A stretch of 64,000 nucleotides of DNA from an uncultured Psychroserpens sp. GTDB lineage: Bacteria > Bacteroidota > Bacteroidia > Flavobacteriales > Flavobacteriaceae. The notes beneath the pieces are model-generated. The model saw nothing but the letters and a program-made list of their open reading frames with translations. It searched no databases and had not been told where the DNA came from. Shown in pieces: positions 1-7,592 of this stretch. Where the stretch lies: NCBI GenBank assembly GCA_947488655.1, contig CANKZZ010000002.1, forward strand, positions 496,001-560,000. The letters run 5' to 3'. Position 1 is the first letter of the stretch, and each line of letters begins with the position of its first letter. The position numbers and the translations under genes are program-made.

Positions 1-124
1 AAATCTTATTAAAATTGTAATACGTTTTAAATTGATGTCTTTGTTAATTTAACAAAAATTTAGACAGGCTTTATTACAAAATTAAGGTTTCAAATCTTTT
101 ATTTACTTATCTAAAAAACTAAAT

Positions 125-937
125 ATGAAAAAAGCACTACTCTTACTTTTAATACTTACTTCAATACATACGTATTCGCAAACCTTTAAGCGAGTAGAAG
201 TACAAGGAAAAATTATTGTAGAAGGCGATGATGTAGAAGGCATAACTGTTTTTAATACATCATCAAATAAAGGTGTTATTACCAATAAGGAAGGAGAATT
301 TACCATTGCAGTGGCTTTAAATGATTTTATAGAGTTTAGAGCTTTACAATATCAAAATTTTGATATGCAAATCAATGAAGCCATCTTACAATCAAAACGC
401 ATGCGTGTTTTCTTAATTGAAGAAATTAATAAATTAGATGAGATTTTAGTACTCACAAAAGGTTTAACAGGCGAGTTAAAGACAGATGTTGGTACTGTTA
501 AAACTTTTAATCCTAAGTTAGATGCACTCTATTTTGGTGTTAAAAAAAGTGATGAGTATGAGTTCACAGATGACCCAAGATCTGGCATAAAAAATGAAGC
601 CATGCACTCACAATCTACAACCATGGTTAATGGATTAAATATTGTAAATGTCGTAGACCAATTATTACTGCCACTTTTTAGATCTAAAGTTAAAGACAAG
701 GAGGCAGCTGGTGTACCAGACGTACCGGTAAGCTCTGTGAAATATTATTTTGGATCTGAGTTTATTATAGATAATTTTAAAATCCCTGCTCATCGTGTAG
801 AAGAATTTATAGACTATGTAGAGGATGATAAAGATTTTGATGTCACCCTTTTAAAATATGGTAAAGAGTTAGAATTTTTAGAATTACTCTATGAAAAAAG
901 TCAAGAATTTTTAAATGAGAGTAGTGTTAAAGATTAA
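125..937 (+). CDS. Secreted protein with carboxypeptidase-regulatory-like domain (paralog 1 of 3)
   Basis: The 270-residue product begins with a signal peptide (MKKALLLLLILTSIHTYSQ) and so is probably periplasmic or outer-membrane associated. Residues ~25-110 have the pattern of a CarboxypepD_reg-like beta-sandwich (GKIIVEGDDVEGITVFN, KGVITNKEGEF, DFIEFRALQY), as in the N-terminal extension of TonB receptors, but no plug or barrel follows. A 'LDEILVLTKGLTGELKTD' segment near residue 105 is shared with the next two genes. The C-terminal half is unlike any domain I know. The gene overlaps the next by 23 bases, so the three are probably co-transcribed and translationally coupled. The molecular function is unknown. 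Confidence 0.85.
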   Translation: MKKALLLLLILTSIHTYSQTFKRVEVQGKIIVEGDDVEGITVFNTSSNKGVITNKEGEFTIAVALNDFIEFRALQYQNFDMQINEAILQSKRMRVFLIEEINKLDEILVLTKGLTGELKTDVGTVKTFNPKLDALYFGVKKSDEYEFTDDPRSGIKNEAMHSQSTTMVNGLNIVNVVDQLLLPLFRSKVKDKEAAGVPDVPVSSVKYYFGSEFIIDNFKIPAHRVEEFIDYVEDDKDFDVTLLKYGKELEFLELLYEKSQEFLNESSVKD

Positions 938-1691
938 ACATCTTATTATTTTACTTGTTCTTATTTTTTCTTCGGAAATATCTGCTCAAACATATGAAAT
1001 AAAAGGAAAAATTATAGCTAAAGGAGATCTCGTTGGGATTCATATAATTAATAAAACAGCCAGTAAATTTACAATTTCAAATGATTTAGGAGAGTTTGTA
1101 ATTCCTGCAAAAATGCATGATACAATTTTAATTTCGGGAGTACAGTATGTGCCAAAAGAGATTGTAATTACAGATATAATTATGCAAACTAAAGCAGTTA
1201 ATGTAAACTTAGATGAGAACATTAACCAATTAGACCAGGTAGTAGTAGGTAAAATATTAACTGGTAATTTAATGACTGATATTGAAAACAGTGAATCTAA
1301 AAGAGAACTTAATTTTTACGATCTTGGTATACCAGGTTATACAGGACCACAACCAACTCAAACCGAACGACGTTTATATGAGGCGCAATCTGGAGGAGGT
1401 CTCGTACCTTTGAATCCTTTAATAAACTGGATAACTGGTCGCACAAAACGCTTAAAAGAACAAATTGAAAGAGAAGAGTTAACAATAGCAATTGCAGAGG
1501 TTAAGGCAAAATATTCTAAATTACTATTTGAAAACGAATCTTTTAGTGAAATTATGCAAAATGAATATTTCTATTTTTGTGGAGATGATTCTAATTTTAT
1601 GACGGTTTATAATGTAGGTAACCAAATTAGAACTTTACAATTTTTAAAAGATAAACTAGTAGCTTTTAAATTACATATTGAAAAAGATTAA
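915..1691 (+). CDS. Secreted protein with carboxypeptidase-regulatory-like domain (paralog 2 of 3)
   Basis: The 258-residue paralog of its neighbours has a signal peptide ending near SSEISAQ and a predicted beta-sandwich (residues ~25-105: IKGKIIAKGDLVGIHIIN, FTISNDLGEFVIPA, HDTILISGVQYVP). It then carries 'LDQVVVGKILTGNLMTDIENSESKREL' and a 'DLGIPGYTGPQPTQTERRLYEA' segment that is nearly identical in paralog 3. The ATG lies inside the end of paralog 1 (23-base overlap), and the stop lies inside the start of paralog 3. The domain suggests a periplasmic or outer-membrane structural or binding role. The function is not known. Confidence 0.85.
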   Translation: MRVVLKIKHLIILLVLIFSSEISAQTYEIKGKIIAKGDLVGIHIINKTASKFTISNDLGEFVIPAKMHDTILISGVQYVPKEIVITDIIMQTKAVNVNLDENINQLDQVVVGKILTGNLMTDIENSESKRELNFYDLGIPGYTGPQPTQTERRLYEAQSGGGLVPLNPLINWITGRTKRLKEQIEREELTIAIAEVKAKYSKLLFENESFSEIMQNEYFYFCGDDSNFMTVYNVGNQIRTLQFLKDKLVAFKLHIEKD

Positions 1692-2478
1692 AAACATAGT
1701 AGTAATACAGCTCATATTCTTGGTGAGTCTATTAAGCAATTCTCAAACAGTTGATTTAAGAGGTCAGGTCAACGCAAGTTCAGACTTGGGTAGCATTCAT
1801 ATCTTAAATATAACAGCTCAACAATTTACAATTACCAACGATAAAGGTGCATTTATTGTTCCTGCCAAATTACACGATACAATTCTAGTATCTAGTATTC
1901 AATACATACCACAAAATATAGTAGTTACTCAAACTATTTTAGACCTCGAGTTTCTCTCAATACAACTAGAAGATCGAGTTAATGAGTTAGATGAGGTTGT
2001 TGTTGGTAAAGTACTTACAGGAGATTTACTTTTAGATATAGATAACAGCGATGCAAAACGAGACATAAATTTTTATGATGTAGGTATTCCAGGATACACA
2101 GGAAAACCAAAAACTCAAAAAGAGCGAAAATTATACGAGGCAGATGCAGGTAAATCTATAGTTATTGCACCATTATTTATAGGTATAAATATTCATAAAA
2201 TACTCAATAAAATATCTGGTAGAACAAAAAAACTAAAAAATGCAGTTAAGCTAGAAGAGCAAGTAACTTGCATGAATAAAATTAAATCTGAATTTTCTAA
2301 TCTACTGTTTGCAGATTATGAAATAGAAGACCATTTAAAAAATGAGTTCTTCTATTTTGTAGCCGAAGATCCAAATTTTGAAGCGTACTGCAATGCCGAT
2401 AATGATTTTGAAACCTATCAATTTCTACTACAAAAATTATACATGAATCCTAACGATGATATCCAATCTAAAGATTAG
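1678..2478 (+). CDS. Secreted protein with carboxypeptidase-regulatory-like domain (paralog 3 of 3)
   Basis: This 266-residue paralog appears to start at a TTG codon at 1678. There is no in-frame ATG before the signal peptide (MKKIKNIVVIQLIFLVSLLSNSQ), and the TTG overlaps the end of paralog 2 by 14 bases, which fits translational coupling. The beta-sandwich region (DLGSIHILNITAQQFTITN, AFIVPAKLHDTILVSSIQYIP) and 'DVGIPGYTGKPKTQKERKLYEA' align closely with paralog 2, so these two are the more recent duplicates. No catalytic motif is visible. Confidence 0.82.
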   Translation: MKKIKNIVVIQLIFLVSLLSNSQTVDLRGQVNASSDLGSIHILNITAQQFTITNDKGAFIVPAKLHDTILVSSIQYIPQNIVVTQTILDLEFLSIQLEDRVNELDEVVVGKVLTGDLLLDIDNSDAKRDINFYDVGIPGYTGKPKTQKERKLYEADAGKSIVIAPLFIGINIHKILNKISGRTKKLKNAVKLEEQVTCMNKIKSEFSNLLFADYEIEDHLKNEFFYFVAEDPNFEAYCNADNDFETYQFLLQKLYMNPNDDIQSKD

Positions 2479-2554
2479 CTTTTTTAATTTTATTAACACT
2501 TTTTAAGAATAAATACATTCATAAAATAGCTACATTTACATCTTATTGATTGAT

Positions 2555-3055
2555 ATGAATTCTATAAAGATCACTTTATTAGCGCTTATTTTTCCGTTTT
2601 TTTTGTCTACTGCTCACAAATATTATGTGAGTGTAACACAAATAGAGTATGTCAAAAAGAAAAAATCTGTACAAATTATTACCAGAATTAATGTTGCAGA
2701 TTTAGAGCTTACCTTGCAAGAACGATTTGATAAAAGCATAACATTAACTGCAATTAATGAGAAATCTACGGTAGATGATTATATCAAAAAATACTTAAAG
2801 CAAAAATTTCAAATTAAAATTAATACAAAAGAAGTCGCATTTAATTTTGTAGGTAAAGATTATGATAACGATCAAGTTGCATGCTACCTAGAGATAGAAA
2901 ATGTAGAAGCCATTGATACTATAGAAATAACAAATACGGTTTTATTTGATTTATTTCCGAAGCAAAAAAATGTAATAAAGTCAAAAATAAATGGCACCGT
3001 AAATAACTTAATATTTACTAAAGAAGATACTAATCAATATTTAAACTATAAATAA
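2555..3055 (+). CDS. DUF6702 family secreted protein
   Basis: The product is a ~166-residue small secreted protein. The reading frame extends back to a TTG at 2546, but the ATG at 2555 gives a clean signal peptide (MNSIKITLLALIFPFFLSTAHKYY) and is preferred. The 'HKYYVSVTQIEYVKKKKSVQIITRINVADLE' opening, followed by 'YIKKYLKQKFQIKIN', matches the DUF6702 family of Bacteroidota as I remember it. That family is commonly encoded just before an M1-type peptidase, as here (20-base gap to the next gene). The function is unknown; the pairing suggests a link with the peptidase in the periplasm. Confidence 0.8.
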   Translation: MNSIKITLLALIFPFFLSTAHKYYVSVTQIEYVKKKKSVQIITRINVADLELTLQERFDKSITLTAINEKSTVDDYIKKYLKQKFQIKINTKEVAFNFVGKDYDNDQVACYLEIENVEAIDTIEITNTVLFDLFPKQKNVIKSKINGTVNNLIFTKEDTNQYLNYK

Positions 3056-3075
3056 TCAACCCTTTAATAATAGCT

Positions 3076-5370
3076 ATGAGAATACTAAAATATCTATGTT
3101 TATCAATTGCGTTTATCTCATTAAACGTTGTTGCTCAAGAGCAAGAAGAGCAAAAATCTGGTCATACTAACCAAAATAAGTTTAAACAACTTTATGATGA
3201 GTTTGCAACGCCTAATATGTTTAGAACAGGATCTGGAGCTCCAGGACCAGCATATTACCAACAGCAGGCAGATTATAAAATGGATTTAGAAATTAACGAT
3301 GAAACTGCGGTTTTAAGTGGTTATGAGACTATTACTTACACAAATAATTCGCCAGATGAGTTAAAATACCTTTGGGTGCAGTTAGATCAAAATGTAAGAA
3401 CAAAAGATTCTCCATCTAAAGATATTAATGGTAGTGTTGTTAGACCAGCACAATCTGCAGCAAGATTTGCTTCATCATTTATGAGTGAAAATTTTGATGG
3501 TGGCTTTAATATAGAAAGCGTTACAGGAACAGATGGTAAAGCACTTACACACATGATTAATCAAACAATGATGCGTGTCGAGTTACCAAAATCTATGAAA
3601 ACAGGAGATAAATTTTCTTTTAATATCAAATGGTGGTATCAAATTAATAACCACGTTACAGATGGTGGACGTTCTGGATATGAATTATTTCCTGACGGAA
3701 ATAGAAACTACGTTATAGCTCAGTTCTATCCAAGAATGGCAGTCTATAATGATGTTGAAGGTTGGCAAAATTCTCAATTTTGGGGACGAGATGAATTTGC
3801 ATTACCATTTGGTAATTTTGAAGTAAATATTACTGTTCCTTCAGATCATCTTTTAGATGGTACTGGAAAATTAATGAATAGAAAAGATGTGTTTTCTAGC
3901 GATATGATGAAACGCTACGAAAAAGCAAAAAAATCATATAAAGAGCCTGTAGTTATTTCTACACAAGCAGAAGCAGAAGCAAGAGAAAAAGGACGTTCTA
4001 AAAAGAAAAATACTTGGAAACTTTATGCAGAAAATGTGAGAGATTTTGGGTTTGCTACTTCTAGAAAATACATTTGGGATATGATGGCTGTTAAAATAGG
4101 AGACAAGGATGTTATGGCAGTATCTTTGTATTCTAAAGAAGGTAATCCGCTTTGGGAGCAGTGGTCTACAAAAGCAGTTGCCAGTACTTTAAAATCGTAC
4201 TCTCGTATGACTTTTGATTATCCTTACCATAAAGCAATTTCTGTACATGCAAGACGTCAAGGAATGGAGTACCCTATGATTTGTTGGAACTATGGACGTC
4301 CTGATGAAAACGGAAAATATGATGATCGTACAAAATATGGTATGATGAGCGTTATAATACATGAAGTTGGTCACAACTTTTTCCCTATGATTGTAAATAG
4401 TGATGAGCGTCAATGGACATGGATGGATGAAGGTTTAAATACATTTATGCAATATGTTGCAGAGCAAGATTTTGGTGAGTGGTATCCTGGTGCATTATCA
4501 ACAGGTGATGCAAAATATCCATCACGTAGAGGTCCAGCAGCAAATATTACAAGGTATATGGGTGGCAATCAAGATTACATTGCACCTATTATGACTAAAG
4601 GCTTAAATACATACCAATTTGGTAATAATGCCTACGGAAAACCAGCAACCGCATTAAATATCCTACGAGAAACTGTAATGGGTCGTGAGTTGTTCGATTA
4701 TGCTTTTAAAGAATATACACATCGCTGGATGTTTAAACACCCAACACCAGAAGATTTCTTTCGTACTATGGAAGATGCTTCGGCATTTGATTTAGATTGG
4801 TATTGGAGAGGATGGTTTTATACTACAGATTGGGTTGATATAGGTTTAAAAGATGTAAAAAAATACTATGTATCGTCTGAGCCTAACCAATATGCAAAAA
4901 ATTATGCTGAAACCAATAACCGTAATTTAGAAGATTTAAATTGGGTATATCTTGTAGAAGAGGGTAGTGATGAGTTTGATGAGAAATTACGTAAAGGAAC
5001 CTCTGCAGATAATTCTCCTACGTTAAAAGAGTATATGATGGATAATTTTACTGCAGAAGAGCGTAAAACAATGAAACAACCTAAGTATTTCTATAACATT
5101 ACTTTTGAAAAACCAGGAGGACTAGTAATGCCAATTATTGTTGAGTTTACTTACGCAGATGGTACTTCTAAGACAGAAACATATCCTGCTCAAATTTGGA
5201 GACTTAATGATAAGGAGGTAAGTAAAGCAATAGCTTCGGAAAAAGAAATTGTTTCTATTAAAATAGATCCAAAATTAGAAACTGCAGATATTGATACATC
5301 TAACAATTCTTGGCCAAAAGAAGTTAAGGAGAGTGATTTTGATAAGTTTAAAAATAAAGTAAAAGGATAA
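3076..5370 (+). CDS. M1 family zinc metallopeptidase
   Basis: This 764-residue secreted aminopeptidase-like enzyme has a signal peptide ending near NVVAQ. The gluzincin zinc site is complete: H429-E430-V-G-H433, followed 18 residues later by E452 in 'WMDEGLNTF'. Residues ~60-270 form the N-terminal beta domain typical of M1 enzymes ('YKMDLEINDETAVLSGYETITYTNNSPDELKYLWVQLDQN'). The usual GxMEN exopeptidase motif is replaced by 'ARRQGMEYPMICW' (G-M-E-Y), as in many bacteroidetal M1 members, so substrate class cannot be assigned. It is probably periplasmic or surface-bound and follows the DUF6702 gene in the same operon. A hairpin just after the stop probably ends the transcript. Confidence 0.93.
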   Translation: MRILKYLCLSIAFISLNVVAQEQEEQKSGHTNQNKFKQLYDEFATPNMFRTGSGAPGPAYYQQQADYKMDLEINDETAVLSGYETITYTNNSPDELKYLWVQLDQNVRTKDSPSKDINGSVVRPAQSAARFASSFMSENFDGGFNIESVTGTDGKALTHMINQTMMRVELPKSMKTGDKFSFNIKWWYQINNHVTDGGRSGYELFPDGNRNYVIAQFYPRMAVYNDVEGWQNSQFWGRDEFALPFGNFEVNITVPSDHLLDGTGKLMNRKDVFSSDMMKRYEKAKKSYKEPVVISTQAEAEAREKGRSKKKNTWKLYAENVRDFGFATSRKYIWDMMAVKIGDKDVMAVSLYSKEGNPLWEQWSTKAVASTLKSYSRMTFDYPYHKAISVHARRQGMEYPMICWNYGRPDENGKYDDRTKYGMMSVIIHEVGHNFFPMIVNSDERQWTWMDEGLNTFMQYVAEQDFGEWYPGALSTGDAKYPSRRGPAANITRYMGGNQDYIAPIMTKGLNTYQFGNNAYGKPATALNILRETVMGRELFDYAFKEYTHRWMFKHPTPEDFFRTMEDASAFDLDWYWRGWFYTTDWVDIGLKDVKKYYVSSEPNQYAKNYAETNNRNLEDLNWVYLVEEGSDEFDEKLRKGTSADNSPTLKEYMMDNFTAEERKTMKQPKYFYNITFEKPGGLVMPIIVEFTYADGTSKTETYPAQIWRLNDKEVSKAIASEKEIVSIKIDPKLETADIDTSNNSWPKEVKESDFDKFKNKVKG

Positions 5371-5381
5371 TATCATCCAGA

Positions 5382-5424
5382 ACTGAAAATAATAGAGCTG
5401 ATAGAAATATCGGCTCTTTTCAGT
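5382..5424 (+). terminator. Intrinsic terminator-like hairpin after the M1 peptidase
   Basis: ACTGAAAA and TTTTCAGT form the outer stem and AGAGC/GCTCT the inner stem, starting 12 bases after the peptidase stop. There is no clean T-run beyond the stem, so strength is uncertain. Confidence 0.55.
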
Positions 5425-5464
5425 ATAAATAAAAAATTATAATCACTAATAGTAAACAACTCAT

Positions 5465-5472
5465 TATATTTG
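5465..5472 (+). promoter_or_regulatory. Bacteroidota -7 box upstream of tatA
   Basis: TATATTTG matches TAnnTTTG exactly and ends four bases before the GTG start. No convincing -33 TTTG is seen at the usual distance. The mRNA leader would be almost absent. Confidence 0.5.
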
Positions 5473-5476
5473 CATC

Positions 5477-5764
5477 GTGATACAGTTAGCAACATTTTTA
5501 TTTATTGGTACACCAGAGGTGATTTTTATACTCCTCATTGTGGTGATGGTTTTTGGCGCAGATAAATTGCCAGAGATTGCTCGAGGTATGGGTAAGGGAA
5601 TGCGCATGCTTAAAGATGCGACTAGCGATATTAAAACCGAAATTACTAAAACTGCCGAAAATCAAGGAATAGATACCGATATTACAAAAGATATTAAAAA
5701 AGAAATCAATAAAGTTAAAGACGACTTAGAAGACTTTACTGGATCTGTTAAAAGAAAGCTCTAA
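5477..5764 (+). CDS. tatA: Sec-independent (twin-arginine) translocase subunit TatA/E
   Basis: The 95-residue protein has the TatA plan: a short N-terminal transmembrane helix (LATFLFIGTPEVIFILLIVVMVFG), the F-G hinge, then an amphipathic helix (ADKLPEIARGMGKGMRMLKDATSDI) and a charged tail. It forms the channel of the Tat system, which exports folded proteins across the inner membrane. The start is a GTG at 5477; no ATG precedes the membrane helix. A -7 box lies four bases upstream. tatC is not in the window. The family could equally be written TatA/TatE. Confidence 0.92.
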   Translation: MIQLATFLFIGTPEVIFILLIVVMVFGADKLPEIARGMGKGMRMLKDATSDIKTEITKTAENQGIDTDITKDIKKEINKVKDDLEDFTGSVKRKL

Positions 5765-5880
5765 TTTCCATATTCCTATTTTTTCACCCTATATATTGTA
5801 AAAATCACATTTATATGTGTGGTTTAATTTCAATAATTTAATATATTTAGAACATCATTAACCAATCTAAATCATATTAA

Positions 5881-7389
5881 ATGAAAAAAATGTACCTAAA
5901 GGTATTGTTACTTCTAGCAATTACCATAGTATCTTGTACAAAAGAAGATGCTTTAATTGAAGTAGAATCTCAAGAAATTCAATTTCCTAAAGAACCCTTA
6001 ACAGTAGAACAAATTAATAATAGAATTAGTGAAACTATAAGTGCCACCGGAGATTTTGACTGGAGTAAAGAAAATGCGCATTTTTTATGGAGCGCAGTAG
6101 TTCATGGTCAAAATGTTTTAACAGTGGGTTACGGTAATGAAAATCAGAGCTTTAGTGAGTCTAGAGATCCAGAGTTAGACGCTAAGAAAAACGCTATCAT
6201 AAACTCAGTAATTCAAACTGAGCAAATAGATAAAAGCGATTTAAAGATTGTTGAACAAGAAATACTTACAGTTATAGATCTGGGTGTTGAAAAGATTGAA
6301 ACAATTATAGCTTTAAGAAAAAATAGTGACGTTAGATATTTAGAACCAAATGGCTATAATCAATTTACCTTTAATGAGGTTATGGCTCGATCGAGTTCTG
6401 GTTGCGATAAAAATGGCGCTTATATAAATTCATCCCATTACAGTACAGTTGCTCCAAATAATGCACAGGTTTCGTGGCATTTTAATGAGCATAATATACA
6501 GCAAGCTTGGGGTTTAACTACAGGATCTGGAGTGACTATTGGTTTAATAGATACAGGAGTCTCTGCTTCACAGTCGTTATTAAATTCATCTGGTTTTAAT
6601 GATGGTTATTCATCAGGAAGGTTTGTTCAAAAATACGGTACCTTCATTGACTCTAATTGGTGGTGGTCTAGTAATTATGATGGTCCTCACGATAAATGTG
6701 GTCATGGTACTGCCATGGCATCTACAATGGCTTCTCCTAGAAATGATAATAGTATGCCAGTTGGTGTTGCTTATAATTCAAATTTAGTAGCGTATAGGGC
6801 TACAGAAGATGTACTATTAAATGATTATCATGAACGAAAGGGTGTGTCTAAAGCATTAACACAATTAGGAAATAGGAGCGATGTAAAAATAATTTCTATG
6901 TCTATAGGTTACGTTTGGTCTATTGGTAACATTAAAGATGCGGTAAAATACGCATATAGTAAAAATAAATTAATCTTTGCTGCAGGAGGAACATCAACCA
7001 GTTTTACAAATGGTTTCGGAGTTATTTTTCCTGCAACTATGAGTGAGACTGTTGCTGTAACTGGAGTTGATGATGGTACTAATTATGACCGTTGTGATAC
7101 ATGCCATAGTGGTAGTAAAATAGATTTTACTATAATAATGGAAGGAGATAACAACACAAGCAAAGCTCCTCCAGTTTTAGGGTTTTATAATGGAGATAGA
7201 CGTTACACAGGTGGTTCATCTGTTGCAACTGCTACTACTGCAGGAATTGCAGCTTTAGTTTGGTCTAGATACCCTAATTGGAGTAGAACACAAGTATTAA
7301 ATAGATTAAAGCAGTCTGCAGATTTTTACCCATACAAGAATAGTAGTTTTGGTTATGGTAATATTGATGCTTATCAAGCTGTTCAATAA
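5881..7389 (+). CDS. S8 family serine peptidase (subtilase), lipoprotein
   Basis: This 502-residue subtilisin-like protease is presumably anchored as a lipoprotein (lipobox ending at C19, TIVSC). Residues ~30-200 are a pro-region and linker. The catalytic triad is visible: D224 (GLIDTGVS), H275 (CGHGTAMAS) and S447 (GGSSVATATTAG). The segment that normally holds the oxyanion-hole Asn (AAGN) reads 'IFAAGGTSTSFTNGFGVIFPATMSETVAVTG', so a Gly stands where Asn is expected. Cysteines around the active site (DKCGHG, DRCDTCHSG) suggest disulfides. It stands alone between tatA and a histidine kinase. The likely role is extracytoplasmic proteolysis. Confidence 0.93.
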   Translation: MKKMYLKVLLLLAITIVSCTKEDALIEVESQEIQFPKEPLTVEQINNRISETISATGDFDWSKENAHFLWSAVVHGQNVLTVGYGNENQSFSESRDPELDAKKNAIINSVIQTEQIDKSDLKIVEQEILTVIDLGVEKIETIIALRKNSDVRYLEPNGYNQFTFNEVMARSSSGCDKNGAYINSSHYSTVAPNNAQVSWHFNEHNIQQAWGLTTGSGVTIGLIDTGVSASQSLLNSSGFNDGYSSGRFVQKYGTFIDSNWWWSSNYDGPHDKCGHGTAMASTMASPRNDNSMPVGVAYNSNLVAYRATEDVLLNDYHERKGVSKALTQLGNRSDVKIISMSIGYVWSIGNIKDAVKYAYSKNKLIFAAGGTSTSFTNGFGVIFPATMSETVAVTGVDDGTNYDRCDTCHSGSKIDFTIIMEGDNNTSKAPPVLGFYNGDRRYTGGSSVATATTAGIAALVWSRYPNWSRTQVLNRLKQSADFYPYKNSSFGYGNIDAYQAVQ

Positions 7390-7411
7390 TTAAATAGTAT
7401 TATAATATTGT

Positions 7412-7445
7412 AAATCCTCTTCATTTATTGAAGAGGATTTTTTAT
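7412..7445 (+). terminator. Intrinsic terminator after the subtilase
   Basis: A near-perfect 12-bp stem (AAATCCTCTTCA with TGAAGAGGATTT) with a tiny TTTAT loop is followed by a T-rich tract, 22 bases after the stop at 7389. Confidence 0.85.
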
Positions 7446-7592
7446 TTGATCTCGTTTTTAAGAAAGTCGTTTATCGGTTTTAATGTACATATTGTGAGCT
7501 TTAACCTATAAAAAAGTGTGTTTAACGATTTTATTGCTTGTGTATGAGTCATATAGATACTTTAGTAATCCCAAATTAACATAAAACTAAAT

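Noticed and set aside
1-124. Search for a promoter or partial gene at the left edge
   Set aside because: The segment is AT-rich with no clear TAnnTTTG box and no reading frame continuing from outside the window.
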